From: Asparagopsis taxiformis
Lineage: Eukaryota > Rhodophyta > Florideophyceae > Bonnemaisoniales > Bonnemaisoniaceae
Assembly: GCA_030407315.1 (NCBI GenBank)
Contig: JALQPE010000466.1
Span: forward strand, 1-30,981
Direction of reading: 5' to 3'
Length of the DNA stretch: 30,981 nucleotides
The translations under genes were made by a program, and so were the position numbers. The notes below the pieces were generated by a model. It made no database searches. It was not told the DNA's origin and saw nothing but the letters and a program-made list of their open reading frames with translations. Of the stretch, positions 9,381 through 18,900 are shown piece by piece. Every line of letters begins with the position of its first letter. The stretch's first letter is position 1.

Positions 9381-10860
9381 GGATGTATTGAAGACAGATA
9401 TGGTAAAGTAGTGTAGGTGTGAAGGCAACAGATGCTCTGAAGCAATATTTATTTGGAAGGAAAGGACAGAGCTATATTAACGATAATGAAGATTGATAGA
9501 TGCATCACCAAAACAGTATCCGGCTCGTGGTATTTGAATTTTGAGATGGAGGAGTGTGATTGATGTACAGACTGTGCAAAGAAAGAAGAAATGTACAAGG
9601 AAAGAAAAAGAAGTGGTAAGCCCGGGCAATGATAGTGTAGAGTGATATCAGAAAACACCGGTTGCACAACCTGGGTAATGATAACGGAGAGTGATTTCAG
9701 GAAACACCGGTTGCACAACCACTGGCAGGATTATGAGCGGTTGAAAATGGTGAGTACAAACCAACGAAACATGGTGACTTGAAGGGTGCGAGATAGTTTG
9801 AAAGTAGTGCTGTCTCCATTGTCGAAGAAGGCCATTCGGAGTTGGGATAAATGTGAGTCGGCAAAATCATACAATGACGAAGATGATACGTGAAGTAGAC
9901 AATAGATGAGCAAAATGAACCTTCCAAGAAGCGTGGAAAAGGTATGAGGTGTTCGGAACGATAGTGAAGAAGCGTGCAACAGGGATGAGGTGTTCGGAAC
10001 GATAGTGTGAGAAAATTGCATGAGCGAGATTTTCCTGGAGAGATGTTATTGAGTTCTCTCTGTATTTATATGAGGCAAGGAGTGGGAGATCGTCTAGGAG
10101 CATAATTGGCAACTTGCGGCTGGTGTCAGGAGTAGAGAAAAACCTAGGTTCGTGGGCTGAGTGATTTGGCAAGCTTGTTGGTCACTGGCCCGGAAGACAC
10201 AATGTGAATTGCGACGTACTACTTGCCAGCGGATAGTATCGCTTGCCAAGTCACAGCTGTGAACGGCGGAAATCAATCATATGTCAATGTATTTGAGCAG
10301 ACTGGCCTGGCAATACAATCATGGTTGAATATTAAAAATAGAATCATCGTAGAAAGGACGAAATAACCACTCTGACGCCCTGTTGAAGCAATGACCTGGC
10401 ACAGTCTGGGAACATTAATGCCAAGTGATTTAGAAGTTTGTGATGACGGCTAGAGATACGCCTTGGGAGGTGTGATGTGGCCCGTAAGAGGTATTGTGTG
10501 AAAACCCAGGACGGAGGATGTCATCGGTTGGAGAACCTCTGACAGGCATGTGTGTTTGTCGGTATAATGATGGGTATGCACAGTAGTGGAACATGAGATG
10601 GAGGGCAGCAGGTGTTGAAGAGACCATGGGTTGCACAACCACTGACAGCCGAGGGCAGTGATTTAGCGGAAATGTAGCATTGAACTGGAGAGGGAAAGCC
10701 GCAGACGTCGGAGGCTGTCCTTCTGAAGTGCACTTGCATTTCATGAAATGCATGAAAGGAAGAAAGCTGCATGCAGCAGAAAGCTGCAGCTTTCACGCGA
10801 GAATAGAAGAGCGGCAAAATGTGGAAGGACTGCCTAATGTAACCAAATTATTGTAATAGA
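9381..10860. other. Non-coding stretch with short duplications and GGTTGCACAACC motifs
   Basis: Only short open frames without recognisable domains occur. A 49-bp tandem duplication lies at about 9623-9719, each copy ending in ACCGGTTGCACAACC. A second duplication (ATGAGGTGTTCGGAACGATAGTG) recurs with a period of about 42 bp around 9943-10007. Another GGTTGCACAACCACTGAC copy is near 10625. These motifs link this stretch to the spacers farther right. Confidence 0.6.
10735..10794. repeat. Cluster of three perfect palindromes
   Basis: Three exact palindromes lie within 60 bp: TGCATTTCATGAAATGCA (10735-10752), GCTGCATGCAGC (10766-10777) and GAAAGCTGCAGCTTTC (10779-10794). They lie about 240 bp beyond the 3' end of the transposase gene. 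They could be binding sites for a dimeric protein or form hairpins in a transcript. Confidence 0.8.
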
Positions 10861-10869
10861 ACAATGGCA

Positions 10870-10992
10870 GTTGTTTCGAAAACAGTGACGAACACACACA
10901 AGCAGAAACAGGTTTTGAAACCGGTGACAGTGAAGGAGAAACAGGTTTCGAAACCGGTGACAATGAAACAGGTTTCGAAACCGGTGACTGCC
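10870..10992. repeat. Four GGTTTCGAAACCGGTGAC-type motifs
   Basis: The motif appears at about 10872 (weak), 10911, 10944 and 10971, with spacings of about 39, 33 and 27 bp. GGTTTCGAAACC is a perfect palindrome, and the GGTGAC tail corresponds to the CTGACC-type tail of the motif in the other spacers. It lies just past the transposase stop. Confidence 0.75.
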
Positions 10993-11031
10993 GAAAGGAA
11001 TTGTATATTTCGGGTTGTGGATCAGTACAGT

Positions 11032-14000
11032 TTATGCCGTTCTAGGAGGGTAACCCAGGGATCTATCGACGACGTAATGTGAACCGCCATCCAGGAGTGC
11101 CGAAGAGTGGCTGACCTGGTGGAGGGTAGTGTTTGCAGAGCATTTGTGTTCTGTGGAACATGCATGTATAGTTGCAACTCGAATCACGGAAGAAGTGAGG
11201 CGTAAAAGCTGTAAGCCAGATTTCCTAGCATGTATAACCATGGAACCTTTGGAAAGGATGCGGGGTAAGGGCCACACAGCTGCGAACGGCTCAGCAGTTC
11301 CACCCTCTACGTGAACACTCAAAATTGCGCAGACCAGGAAGGTGTATGCCTTGCTTATGTCGAAGAAGAAGTGTCGGTCGGATTCCACGTACGGCTGGCA
11401 CAGCAAGGGCGCCGACACGTCCCCGAAAATCAGTGATTGGAGTGCAGTACCCCTTCTCAGGATGTGAACTGAGCTTTGTTGAAATACTGAATAAGGGGGA
11501 AGGTTACCAGTTGTCTTCCCGCGGATGGCGGATTTGTAATATGAAAAAAGTTTTCCCTCCCGGGGCTCTTCCGCGAAGGCAGAGAGCAGCAGCTTTTCAA
11601 TGGAATATCTATCATTTAGAGGAATCTCCTGATCGGTGGAATGAGATACCCACTTGTCTTTCAAAACCCAATGGGTAGAATAGATGGTTGGAAGCGTTAA
11701 TGTAGGAGTATGAGAAAGTAAGTTCGTGACAAGCTTGATTTGGGGCTCTGTTGAACGCCTGTCACTTCCGACTTCTCCTATGGTTTCATGCGAGGCGTTT
11801 ACAGTATCATTCAGTGCGGGCAAAAGTGGAGATCTTCCGGACAAGGGCAATTGTTCATGTCCGTCACCATATTTCATAACTGTTGATATTCTATGCTTCC
11901 AATCGTCGAAGAGGGCATGGGAAACTGCTTGTAGGTGTGGGTGCTGATGGTTAGACTTCGATATAATTCTCTTCAATGGCTGATGTGCACTTTCAAAGAC
12001 AAGCTCGCCAAAATGGCGTACATGTCCCATAGCAGGTATGGTGTGCCTATATAACTCTATTAGTCTGTGGGAGTTTGGCTTATCCAAATGCTGACGACAG
12101 AGTGGTGAAAGGCGGCATAGCATGTCCGATTTTGTCAAGAAGTCTTCCGCGGTACGCAGCAGAGCATGTTGCCAATACTCGCCAGCGTTTTCATTGTACA
12201 TTTGAACACAGCCAACACCATCGGTTTGTAGGGAGGGATACCAGTAAGTGTTTGCCACAAGCTGGCGGTAGGTCGATAAAACAGCAGTTCCTTTCTCGTG
12301 GATGGCAGCACTGTCGAACGATAAAGCTGTGGTAGGATGAGCATCAGAAGAATTCGAATTTGTATTTGCACGGATTGTATAGCAAAGATCAGTGAACACC
12401 TCTGGAGCAATTGATAGTGTGGAAAATAATCCTGATATGCTCATACTATACATACTGCATGCTGCAGGAGAGAAGATACGATGTTGTGCCACGAGACCGT
12501 TTGTTCGGAGAGCATTGCAGATGTGAATATCAGCAAGTACTTGATATTCTCTCGGCAAAAGAACGAACGCCATGTTAAGTACATTCTTCGCAATTCCGGA
12601 TAGGAGATGATCGGGAGCAACGAGGCAGGAACGGTAGGGATCAAAATGGGGGTAGGGAAGAATTGAGCCGTCTGAAAAGAACGGTCGTGGAGTAGTTCTG
12701 AACGCCTCGTTGAGGGCGGAATGAAGGGAAAACAAGGGGCTTTTCTTTGTGTCAGTGGATGCATCTTTCATTCCAATTGATTTGGACTCTTCTGAGGAAA
12801 TATTTGAGTCACGGATGACCAAGGTCCTGTCCGCAGTTCGCATGAACGCAGGGTCGAGGCTATGCACTGCAATGGTAGAACAGTATCTACTTGCCTCAGT
12901 CATATGATTTGGAATTCGTTTGAAGGAACAAAGATGACAGGGACAGGCGGAGTTGTGTCCCAATAAATCTAGAACGTTCGTGATTTCTGGATAATCTCCA
13001 ATGAAGGCGACAAGATCTAAAAAAACTCGGATGTGATTACCGTCGGCGTCGAGCATACTCAGGCCATGTGTAGAATGATGTACGATGTCTCCGATGATTT
13101 CGTGGAGGATTGCATTAGTAGAAACACCTGGCGGTGCAAGAGAAATAGTTCTGACACCTCGCCTGGAAGATCGAACATGACATGGCAGATTCAAAGGAAT
13201 CATGTACACGCCACCGGCTGACCCCTTCCTTTCGTTGTACTGGGAGAACCCGTCGCAGTACAACAGGATTCTGTAAATGAAGTACGGGGTACCATCATGT
13301 AGAGTGCCGAAGGACTTGGTGGCGTTCGTGGATCTGGGGTTCGAACGCATTGTATGTTGCGGTGGAGATGCCTCAACAGAAAGAACTGTAGCAGAGAAGG
13401 AACGATAAGCAGCAGAGAGATCTGCAGCAGAGGTTTCTGGAACAATCGCTAATAGATAAGGGGAATAACTGTTTCGTAAGCGGAGATGACGGTGAACAAT
13501 GAGGTGTGCAAAGCCAGAAGACGCTGGAACTGAAGAAGACAGTTTTGTAGTTTTCAGAAGTGTGCAAATATCACCAGCTCTCCAGAGGTTCTTCAGTTTC
13601 GACGCCACCGACTCGTATGCAAACCATGCAGTTTCATTAGTAGAGAAGTTGATATCTGGCGGTGGCCTCCGGACAAGGAAAGACTGCGTTCCTTTAGCGT
13701 ACAATACGGTAGAGCCCGAAGGGCTGTGCTCAAACCGAAATGAACTCAGTAGGTCCATGATGTTCTTGGAAGGAGCGCGCAAAGTCAATTTGAGATTCAT
13801 ACCATGGTATAGACGAATGTCTTCCTGAATTGGAGGCACACCCTGGGAATGGGAGGGCCGTGGAGCAGTACAGATTGGATCGAGGATATGGTCTCTATCA
13901 GTAATCATAGGGATATCCTCTATGGTCTCATGAATAGTCGCTCCCGGTGTATTACTTACGGCACCTGTGGAGGTAGTTTTCATCTGTTCCCATAAAGGCT

Positions 14001-14616
14001 TGAAAGAAACATCATGTCTCGCCCATGATGAGGGCAGGACGATTGAAACTGGTATCGTAGGCCCCCCTGTGATAGGGCCTATGTTTCTCGATTTCCGTGA
14101 TTGGATACTTTGATGCACAGATGCACCGGACTTGGAGATGTCGAGGGGAAGCAGGACCTGTTTTGACCTGGGGAGTGAAGAACTGACGACATGAGGGAGA
14201 ATGTATCTTTGCAGAGTGGAATAAGATGGGAACGGAGATAATCCGCAGTTGGAGTACTCGACAAGCCAGTTCACACAGGTAACAAAAAATGTGTACTGAT
14301 CGACTGAGAAACGCACTGATCCAGTCACGGACATAACAGCGATCAGAGATTGCCATGTAAAGTGGAAAGAGTATTCCTCGCCGTTTTCGGTATCGGACTC
14401 GTCATCCTCTTCGAGGTTGCTGAGTATCCTGTCGATTACAGCATCAACATCTTCATCCAGAACACCGTCCGTGAAGCTAGTCCGGTTGGGAAGACTTTCC
14501 GTCGTACGTGGAACACATGCTATTGCAGTTGCGTTTCCAAGGGTTGACCAAGATCTGAATCGATCTTTTCGCAGCCTGTAATGTGTTCCAGAACGTAGAA
14601 GTCTGCGCCGAACCAT
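11032..14616 (-). CDS. Tnp2/CACTA-like DDE transposase (Transposase_21-related)
   Basis: A single intronless ORF gives 1,194 residues from the first ATG at 14616; an upstream TTG would add six. Motifs match the RNase H-fold transposases of the CACTA/Tnp2 group. Asp455 lies in ILLYCDGFSQYN and Asp541 in FIGDYPEITN. A zinc-type CPCHLC follows at 558-563, and Glu875 lies in FESAHQPLKR, equivalent to the FER..Y..LK-type motif of Tnp2. Together they form a likely D-D-E metal site that would cut and join the element ends in the nucleus. The N-terminal 430 residues have an acidic patch (about 70-85) and no clear DNA-binding domain. The frame is intact, so the gene may be recent or active. Plavaka-type and other Tnp2 relatives are alternatives within the same superfamily. 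Confidence 0.75.
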   Translation of the reverse strand: MVRRRLLRSGTHYRLRKDRFRSWSTLGNATAIACVPRTTESLPNRTSFTDGVLDEDVDAVIDRILSNLEEDDESDTENGEEYSFHFTWQSLIAVMSVTGSVRFSVDQYTFFVTCVNWLVEYSNCGLSPFPSYSTLQRYILPHVVSSSLPRSKQVLLPLDISKSGASVHQSIQSRKSRNIGPITGGPTIPVSIVLPSSWARHDVSFKPLWEQMKTTSTGAVSNTPGATIHETIEDIPMITDRDHILDPICTAPRPSHSQGVPPIQEDIRLYHGMNLKLTLRAPSKNIMDLLSSFRFEHSPSGSTVLYAKGTQSFLVRRPPPDINFSTNETAWFAYESVASKLKNLWRAGDICTLLKTTKLSSSVPASSGFAHLIVHRHLRLRNSYSPYLLAIVPETSAADLSAAYRSFSATVLSVEASPPQHTMRSNPRSTNATKSFGTLHDGTPYFIYRILLYCDGFSQYNERKGSAGGVYMIPLNLPCHVRSSRRGVRTISLAPPGVSTNAILHEIIGDIVHHSTHGLSMLDADGNHIRVFLDLVAFIGDYPEITNVLDLLGHNSACPCHLCSFKRIPNHMTEASRYCSTIAVHSLDPAFMRTADRTLVIRDSNISSEESKSIGMKDASTDTKKSPLFSLHSALNEAFRTTPRPFFSDGSILPYPHFDPYRSCLVAPDHLLSGIAKNVLNMAFVLLPREYQVLADIHICNALRTNGLVAQHRIFSPAACSMYSMSISGLFSTLSIAPEVFTDLCYTIRANTNSNSSDAHPTTALSFDSAAIHEKGTAVLSTYRQLVANTYWYPSLQTDGVGCVQMYNENAGEYWQHALLRTAEDFLTKSDMLCRLSPLCRQHLDKPNSHRLIELYRHTIPAMGHVRHFGELVFESAHQPLKRIISKSNHQHPHLQAVSHALFDDWKHRISTVMKYGDGHEQLPLSGRSPLLPALNDTVNASHETIGEVGSDRRSTEPQIKLVTNLLSHTPTLTLPTIYSTHWVLKDKWVSHSTDQEIPLNDRYSIEKLLLSAFAEEPREGKLFSYYKSAIRGKTTGNLPPYSVFQQSSVHILRRGTALQSLIFGDVSAPLLCQPYVESDRHFFFDISKAYTFLVCAILSVHVEGGTAEPFAAVWPLPRILSKGSMVIHARKSGLQLLRLTSSVIRVATIHACSTEHKCSANTTLHQVSHSSALLDGGSHYVVDRSLGYPPRTA

Positions 14617-15105
14617 CTCCAGGCTGGTTACCAACGAGAGAGATCAATACCACGATACCAGACGAGCAGTGGTACAATGAACTGCGAGGTGCAGAGAACG
14701 AACCAGTTGACCTCGGTAATAGAACTAGGCGAAATTTGATATTCCCAATGTACTTTTATTTATCACCTATGTACAGATCAAAAATGGCCCTTAAAACACA
14801 CCGGATCCAGAACCTCGAGGTTACGGCGCAATTGAGATATGTTACCCATCCGCAGAGCCAGGACCATACGAGTTATCATCGTTGATACGACGATGACAGT
14901 ATCATGCATGAACGTGTCACTTGCATCTCTGCCACGGACGAGAACAAAACAATTGTTTTGTTTTGAAATGTTGATTAATCAACATCTCAATTCGCAGTGG
15001 CAGGGGTTAGCGATATCACGTTTCAACAACGTAGTGAACATACTCGCCACAGTTCACGCCACCCCGCATAAGTATTCCAGACCACATTGCACAATCAATG
15101 AGTGC
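14617..15105. other. Upstream region of the transposase gene, with two perfect palindromes
   Basis: This is the 5' flank of the minus-strand transposase. It holds adjacent perfect palindromes at 14943-14962 (centred on CAATTG) and 14968-14985 (ATGTTGATTAATCAACAT). No gene is supported here. Any promoter of the transposase should lie in this stretch or in the arrays to its right. Confidence 0.6.
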
Positions 15106-15755
15106 GTTTGTGTCACTGGTTTCACTACCCCTGACCAGCAGAAGTGTAGCGTGATGTGTCCTGGCTACACGTGTGGTCATCGGCCGCACGACCTCTGCCG
15201 AACACCCCCATTTTGGTTCCTCAGTGAGCCATCCATGTCCCTGGTTGCACAACCGCTGACCAGAACACGTGTAGCACAACAAATCCAGGCTACACGTGTG
15301 GTCATCGGCCGCACGACCTCTGCTGAACACCCCCATTTTGGTTCCTCAGTGAGCCATCCATGTCCGTGGTTGCACAACCCACCGGCCGACCAACGAACCA
15401 CGTGTAGCACCAACACGTGTAGCACAACGTATCCAGGCTACACGTGTGGTCATCGGCCGCACGACCTCTGCCGAACACCCCCATTTTGGTTCCTCAGTGA
15501 GCCATCCATGTCCCTGGTTGCACAACCGCTGACCAGAACACGTGTAGCACAACGTATCCAGGCTACACGTGTGGTCATCGGCCGCACGACCTCTGCTGAA
15601 CACCCCCATTTTGGTTCCTCAGTGAGCCATCCATGTCCCTGGTTGCACAACCGCTGACCAGAACACGTGTAGCACAACGTATCCAGGCTACACGTGTGGT
15701 CATCGGCCGCACGACCTCTGCTGAACACCCCCATTTTGGTTCCTCAATGAGCCAT
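15106..15755. repeat. 125-bp tandem array, about five copies
   Basis: The marker CTACACGTGTGGTCATCGG starts at 15165, 15290, 15438, 15563 and 15688: intervals of 125, 148, 125 and 125 bp. The 148-bp interval contains a partial extra duplication around the CACGTG site. Each unit has two CACGTG boxes (AACACGTGTAGC and CTACACGTGTGG) and one GGTTGCACAACCGCTGACC motif. Copies are nearly identical, so the array is young or kept uniform. Open frames on both strands here are repeat artefacts. Confidence 0.9.
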
Positions 15756-15912
15756 CCATGTCCGTGGTTGCACAACCGCTGACCAGAACGTTGGTATTTG
15801 AAAAAATCCATGTCCCTGGCTGCACAACTGCTGACCAGAACGTTGGTATTTGAAAAAATCCATGTCCCTGGCTGCACAACTGCTGACCAGAACGTTGGTA
15901 TTTGAAAAAATC
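15756..15912. repeat. 52-bp tandem array, three copies
   Basis: CCATGTCC starts at 15756, 15808 and 15860, a 52-bp period. Each unit carries a GGTTGCACAACCGCTGACC-type motif (GGCTGCACAACTGCTGACC in the later copies) and ends with GTTGGTATTTGAAAAAATC. It grows out of the last 125-bp unit and ends about 55 bp before the helicase stop codon. Confidence 0.88.
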
Positions 15913-15967
15913 AAGTTTATTGGAAGGGAGGCCAACTATAGTTGAAAGGAAAGGGAGTTGTAGGAAG

Positions 15968-18900
15968 CTATGGTGAAGTTTCTTTCACAACCCTCGTCCA
16001 GTCAGCACTCTTTGATACCAAGAAATCGAATTCCCCCACTATGTATAGATGACGCATAGCCCGTGTGACCATCACATAAATACCGCGAACGTCATCAACT
16101 AAACCGAGGCTGTCATGAGTACTGCTGCTAGACGTTCTTCTCCCATTTCTTGTCGCACTGTATATCACTACTGGACTTTCGCTACCCTGCGCAGCGGCAA
16201 TAGTAGAAACAGTTATGGTGCAGGGCTCATGTTCGTAGACGTTCGCGAACATCGCAGCAAGATGTGCAAGGATACAGGACCGTTGCTTGTTGTATACAGT
16301 CAAGATGAGAATATCTTCCTGGCGCATATTTGGAACGGTGAGGAGGATTCGGACCAATTCGGATATTAATATCGCCTCCGGAACGCTCGTGTCATAGCTT
16401 GTTTGCATTGATATTTCCCCATATGGAAAATGATTGTTCCTTCGCCTGAAATAAGGATCGAAGAGGCGGACGGGATGGGACAGGTCGGTAAGGCTGATAT
16501 CCTTCGCCTCACTCGTGTAGATCGGGACACGAGCACCGTTCCCATAAACGTAAGGGATCAACCACTTGGTATAAGTATCACTGGTTGGAACACAAGAGTG
16601 ATGGTCGGCCACATTCCTGTGCGCTATGACATTGGAAACTCTGTTAATCTCCGGATGCATGCGATATTGCTCTTGAAGACAGACGCAGCGTACTATATTT
16701 GAGTGACGAAGATGCGATGATTCGTTACGAGCAAGCCTATCCAGCCAAGACATTGTATAGATAGAGGACATGATGTTTCGCGGTCCACGCAGGACAGGGC
16801 TCTGTTGCATGGGATCTCCGAAGAGAGACAAAGGAGGCGCGTCCTCAACCTTAAAATTTTCAGCCAGAAATTGTACGAGGGGAAGGTAATCAACGTCGGC
16901 AGCTTGAGAAGCCTCATCAACAACGATTGCATCGAACTTTGCCGTTGGATTGTCTCTAAATAACCGCCACAACGAACCGAAAGTGCTCAATACAATGCAT
17001 GGAGATGACAGTTCCCCACTGGCTGCACCAAATAATATGCGCTTCCTTCCCCTGTTCGTGACTGCACGTTCACTACCGCCGCTTGTATCTCGAGCTGTTT
17101 TCCGCTCGAAAGGAGGTCGCACAAGTGTGGGAACTGTAGAACGCGACTGGACCATGAAAATACCGTCAAGAAGTTTGGATTCGATGACATCCACGGCGGT
17201 ATTCGATACAGACACGACTAGAATGCGTACCTTTGTCCCAGGTCTGTTAAGAGCAGAAATAGCTGTCGCGTGCACGCTACCACCAGCCACTCTGACTCGT
17301 GCCGCCTCAGCTTCTACCATGTCGTAGGCCACCTTGTTCAGAAGAGCAGAAATGTAATGCATAATTGTACTCGTCTTCCCAGTTGCTGCTGGACCGACCA
17401 CACAGCATACTCGATCAAGAAGCCCCCTTGGCTTTCGTTCTGACAGCTCCGACGATATCAGACATTCCAACACTGCAGCTGCTTGAGATCTATTCATTTT
17501 CGGCGGACCATCGTGATGCACATCTGCTCCGTTTAGGTCTGTCATCTCAAGCATGTATTTCTGAGTGTTAGTGCTTCCAGATGGTACTAGAACAGCACCG
17601 GGCAAACAGTGCGCGAGAAGCTTTTCGTATTCTTCTCGAACTAAGGAACCATCCTGCTGTAGCCATCGCTGGTTAGATGTGGCCGCCCTTGAAGTGCCTA
17701 GGAACAGCTCATGCCATCCAGGATGTATCGCAGGAAGGTTTCGTATTGCTTCACATTGCATACCTTCTGTTCCGAGATAGCCTGATCTGCGAACGACTAT
17801 TGCAAGCCCCTCCGTACCCTGCGAATATCGCGCATGTCGCACAGAACCCAAGGCGATAATTGTCAAAGAGAGGCGGGTTTGGGCACGGGTTTTGTTCGTA
17901 GTGAAATCTTCAACAACACCTAAGCAACATTCCAGTGGTTCCGTCTGTCGGCTGCGGTCTATGACATCGACGGTGACGACATCCCAGCTTCTGAATGATA
18001 CGCTGTCTCGGGTCGACGGTGCAGTTCGTGAAGCTTCGAACCTCCTACTATTCCCGTTGCCTGATGCGTCGGAATCTAGCCTATAGAGGTCGTAATCGTT
18101 ATCGAGCAATGGGTCTCTTTGTGTAGCTGGATACCAGGTCTCATGCTTCTGTGCAACTTCCGCTAGTTCCAAAACCATCTTGTAAATACAAAGTGTGAAA
18201 CTGGTTGACAAGAAGTCATACCACGAGAAGTACATGAAGTTCGGAGCCAGACGAGGATTCTGACCACGAAATATGACACGATTTCGTACCCAGCTACTCT
18301 CGAATCCCCGTCGCGGAAACGAGAAAGAGGCATTCGAAGACCAGTTCGCCAGTATTGCATTGGGTGAGAGATTTGTGTTCAAGGATATACCTTCTATTTG
18401 TATCGGGACATCGTCGTAGTGATACCCTTTGCGTGCAGCTCGCTGTACAGGTACCCGCGGTTTATGGCGCTGTTGCTGGACTGCCTGTTGCTGGACTGCC
18501 TCCTGCGGTATTGGTGGTGGATCCCAGACGGGTGAGGGTGGTGGTGCTGGCTGCACATCCACTGATAGTGCGGGTCCAGCAGTTATCGACAACGAAGAAG
18601 ATTTTGGCTTGGGCCGTTGTGACGATAGTGCCACCAGTGGTGGTACATCCACTGCAATTGAATTTCGCTCTGGTCGCAAAACATGTGACGATACTGGTGG
18701 TAAATCCACTGAAATAGAAGTGTGCTCCGGTCGAACAACCTGTGACGAGTTGGTCAATTTCTGACCCAGATTTTTTTCCGGTGTGGTATTTGCAGTGTTC
18801 GGTGATTCCACTGTCTGCGGCCATGGTTGTTCGCATGTAGGACATACTTCCGCATGCCGAGGTTTCTTCGACGCACGATCCTGTCCGGGCTCCACAGCAG

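Noticed and set aside
10864..11082. 72-residue plus-strand ORF with repeated KPVT peptides
   Set aside because: The peptide repeat is a by-product of the palindromic DNA motif, and the ORF overlaps the transposase C-terminus on the other strand.
14839..15657. 272-residue plus-strand ORF, and several minus-strand ORFs, across the 125-bp array
   Set aside because: The period is not a multiple of three, so successive units are read in different frames with no conserved protein repeat. Open frames occur on both strands only because the unit lacks stops.
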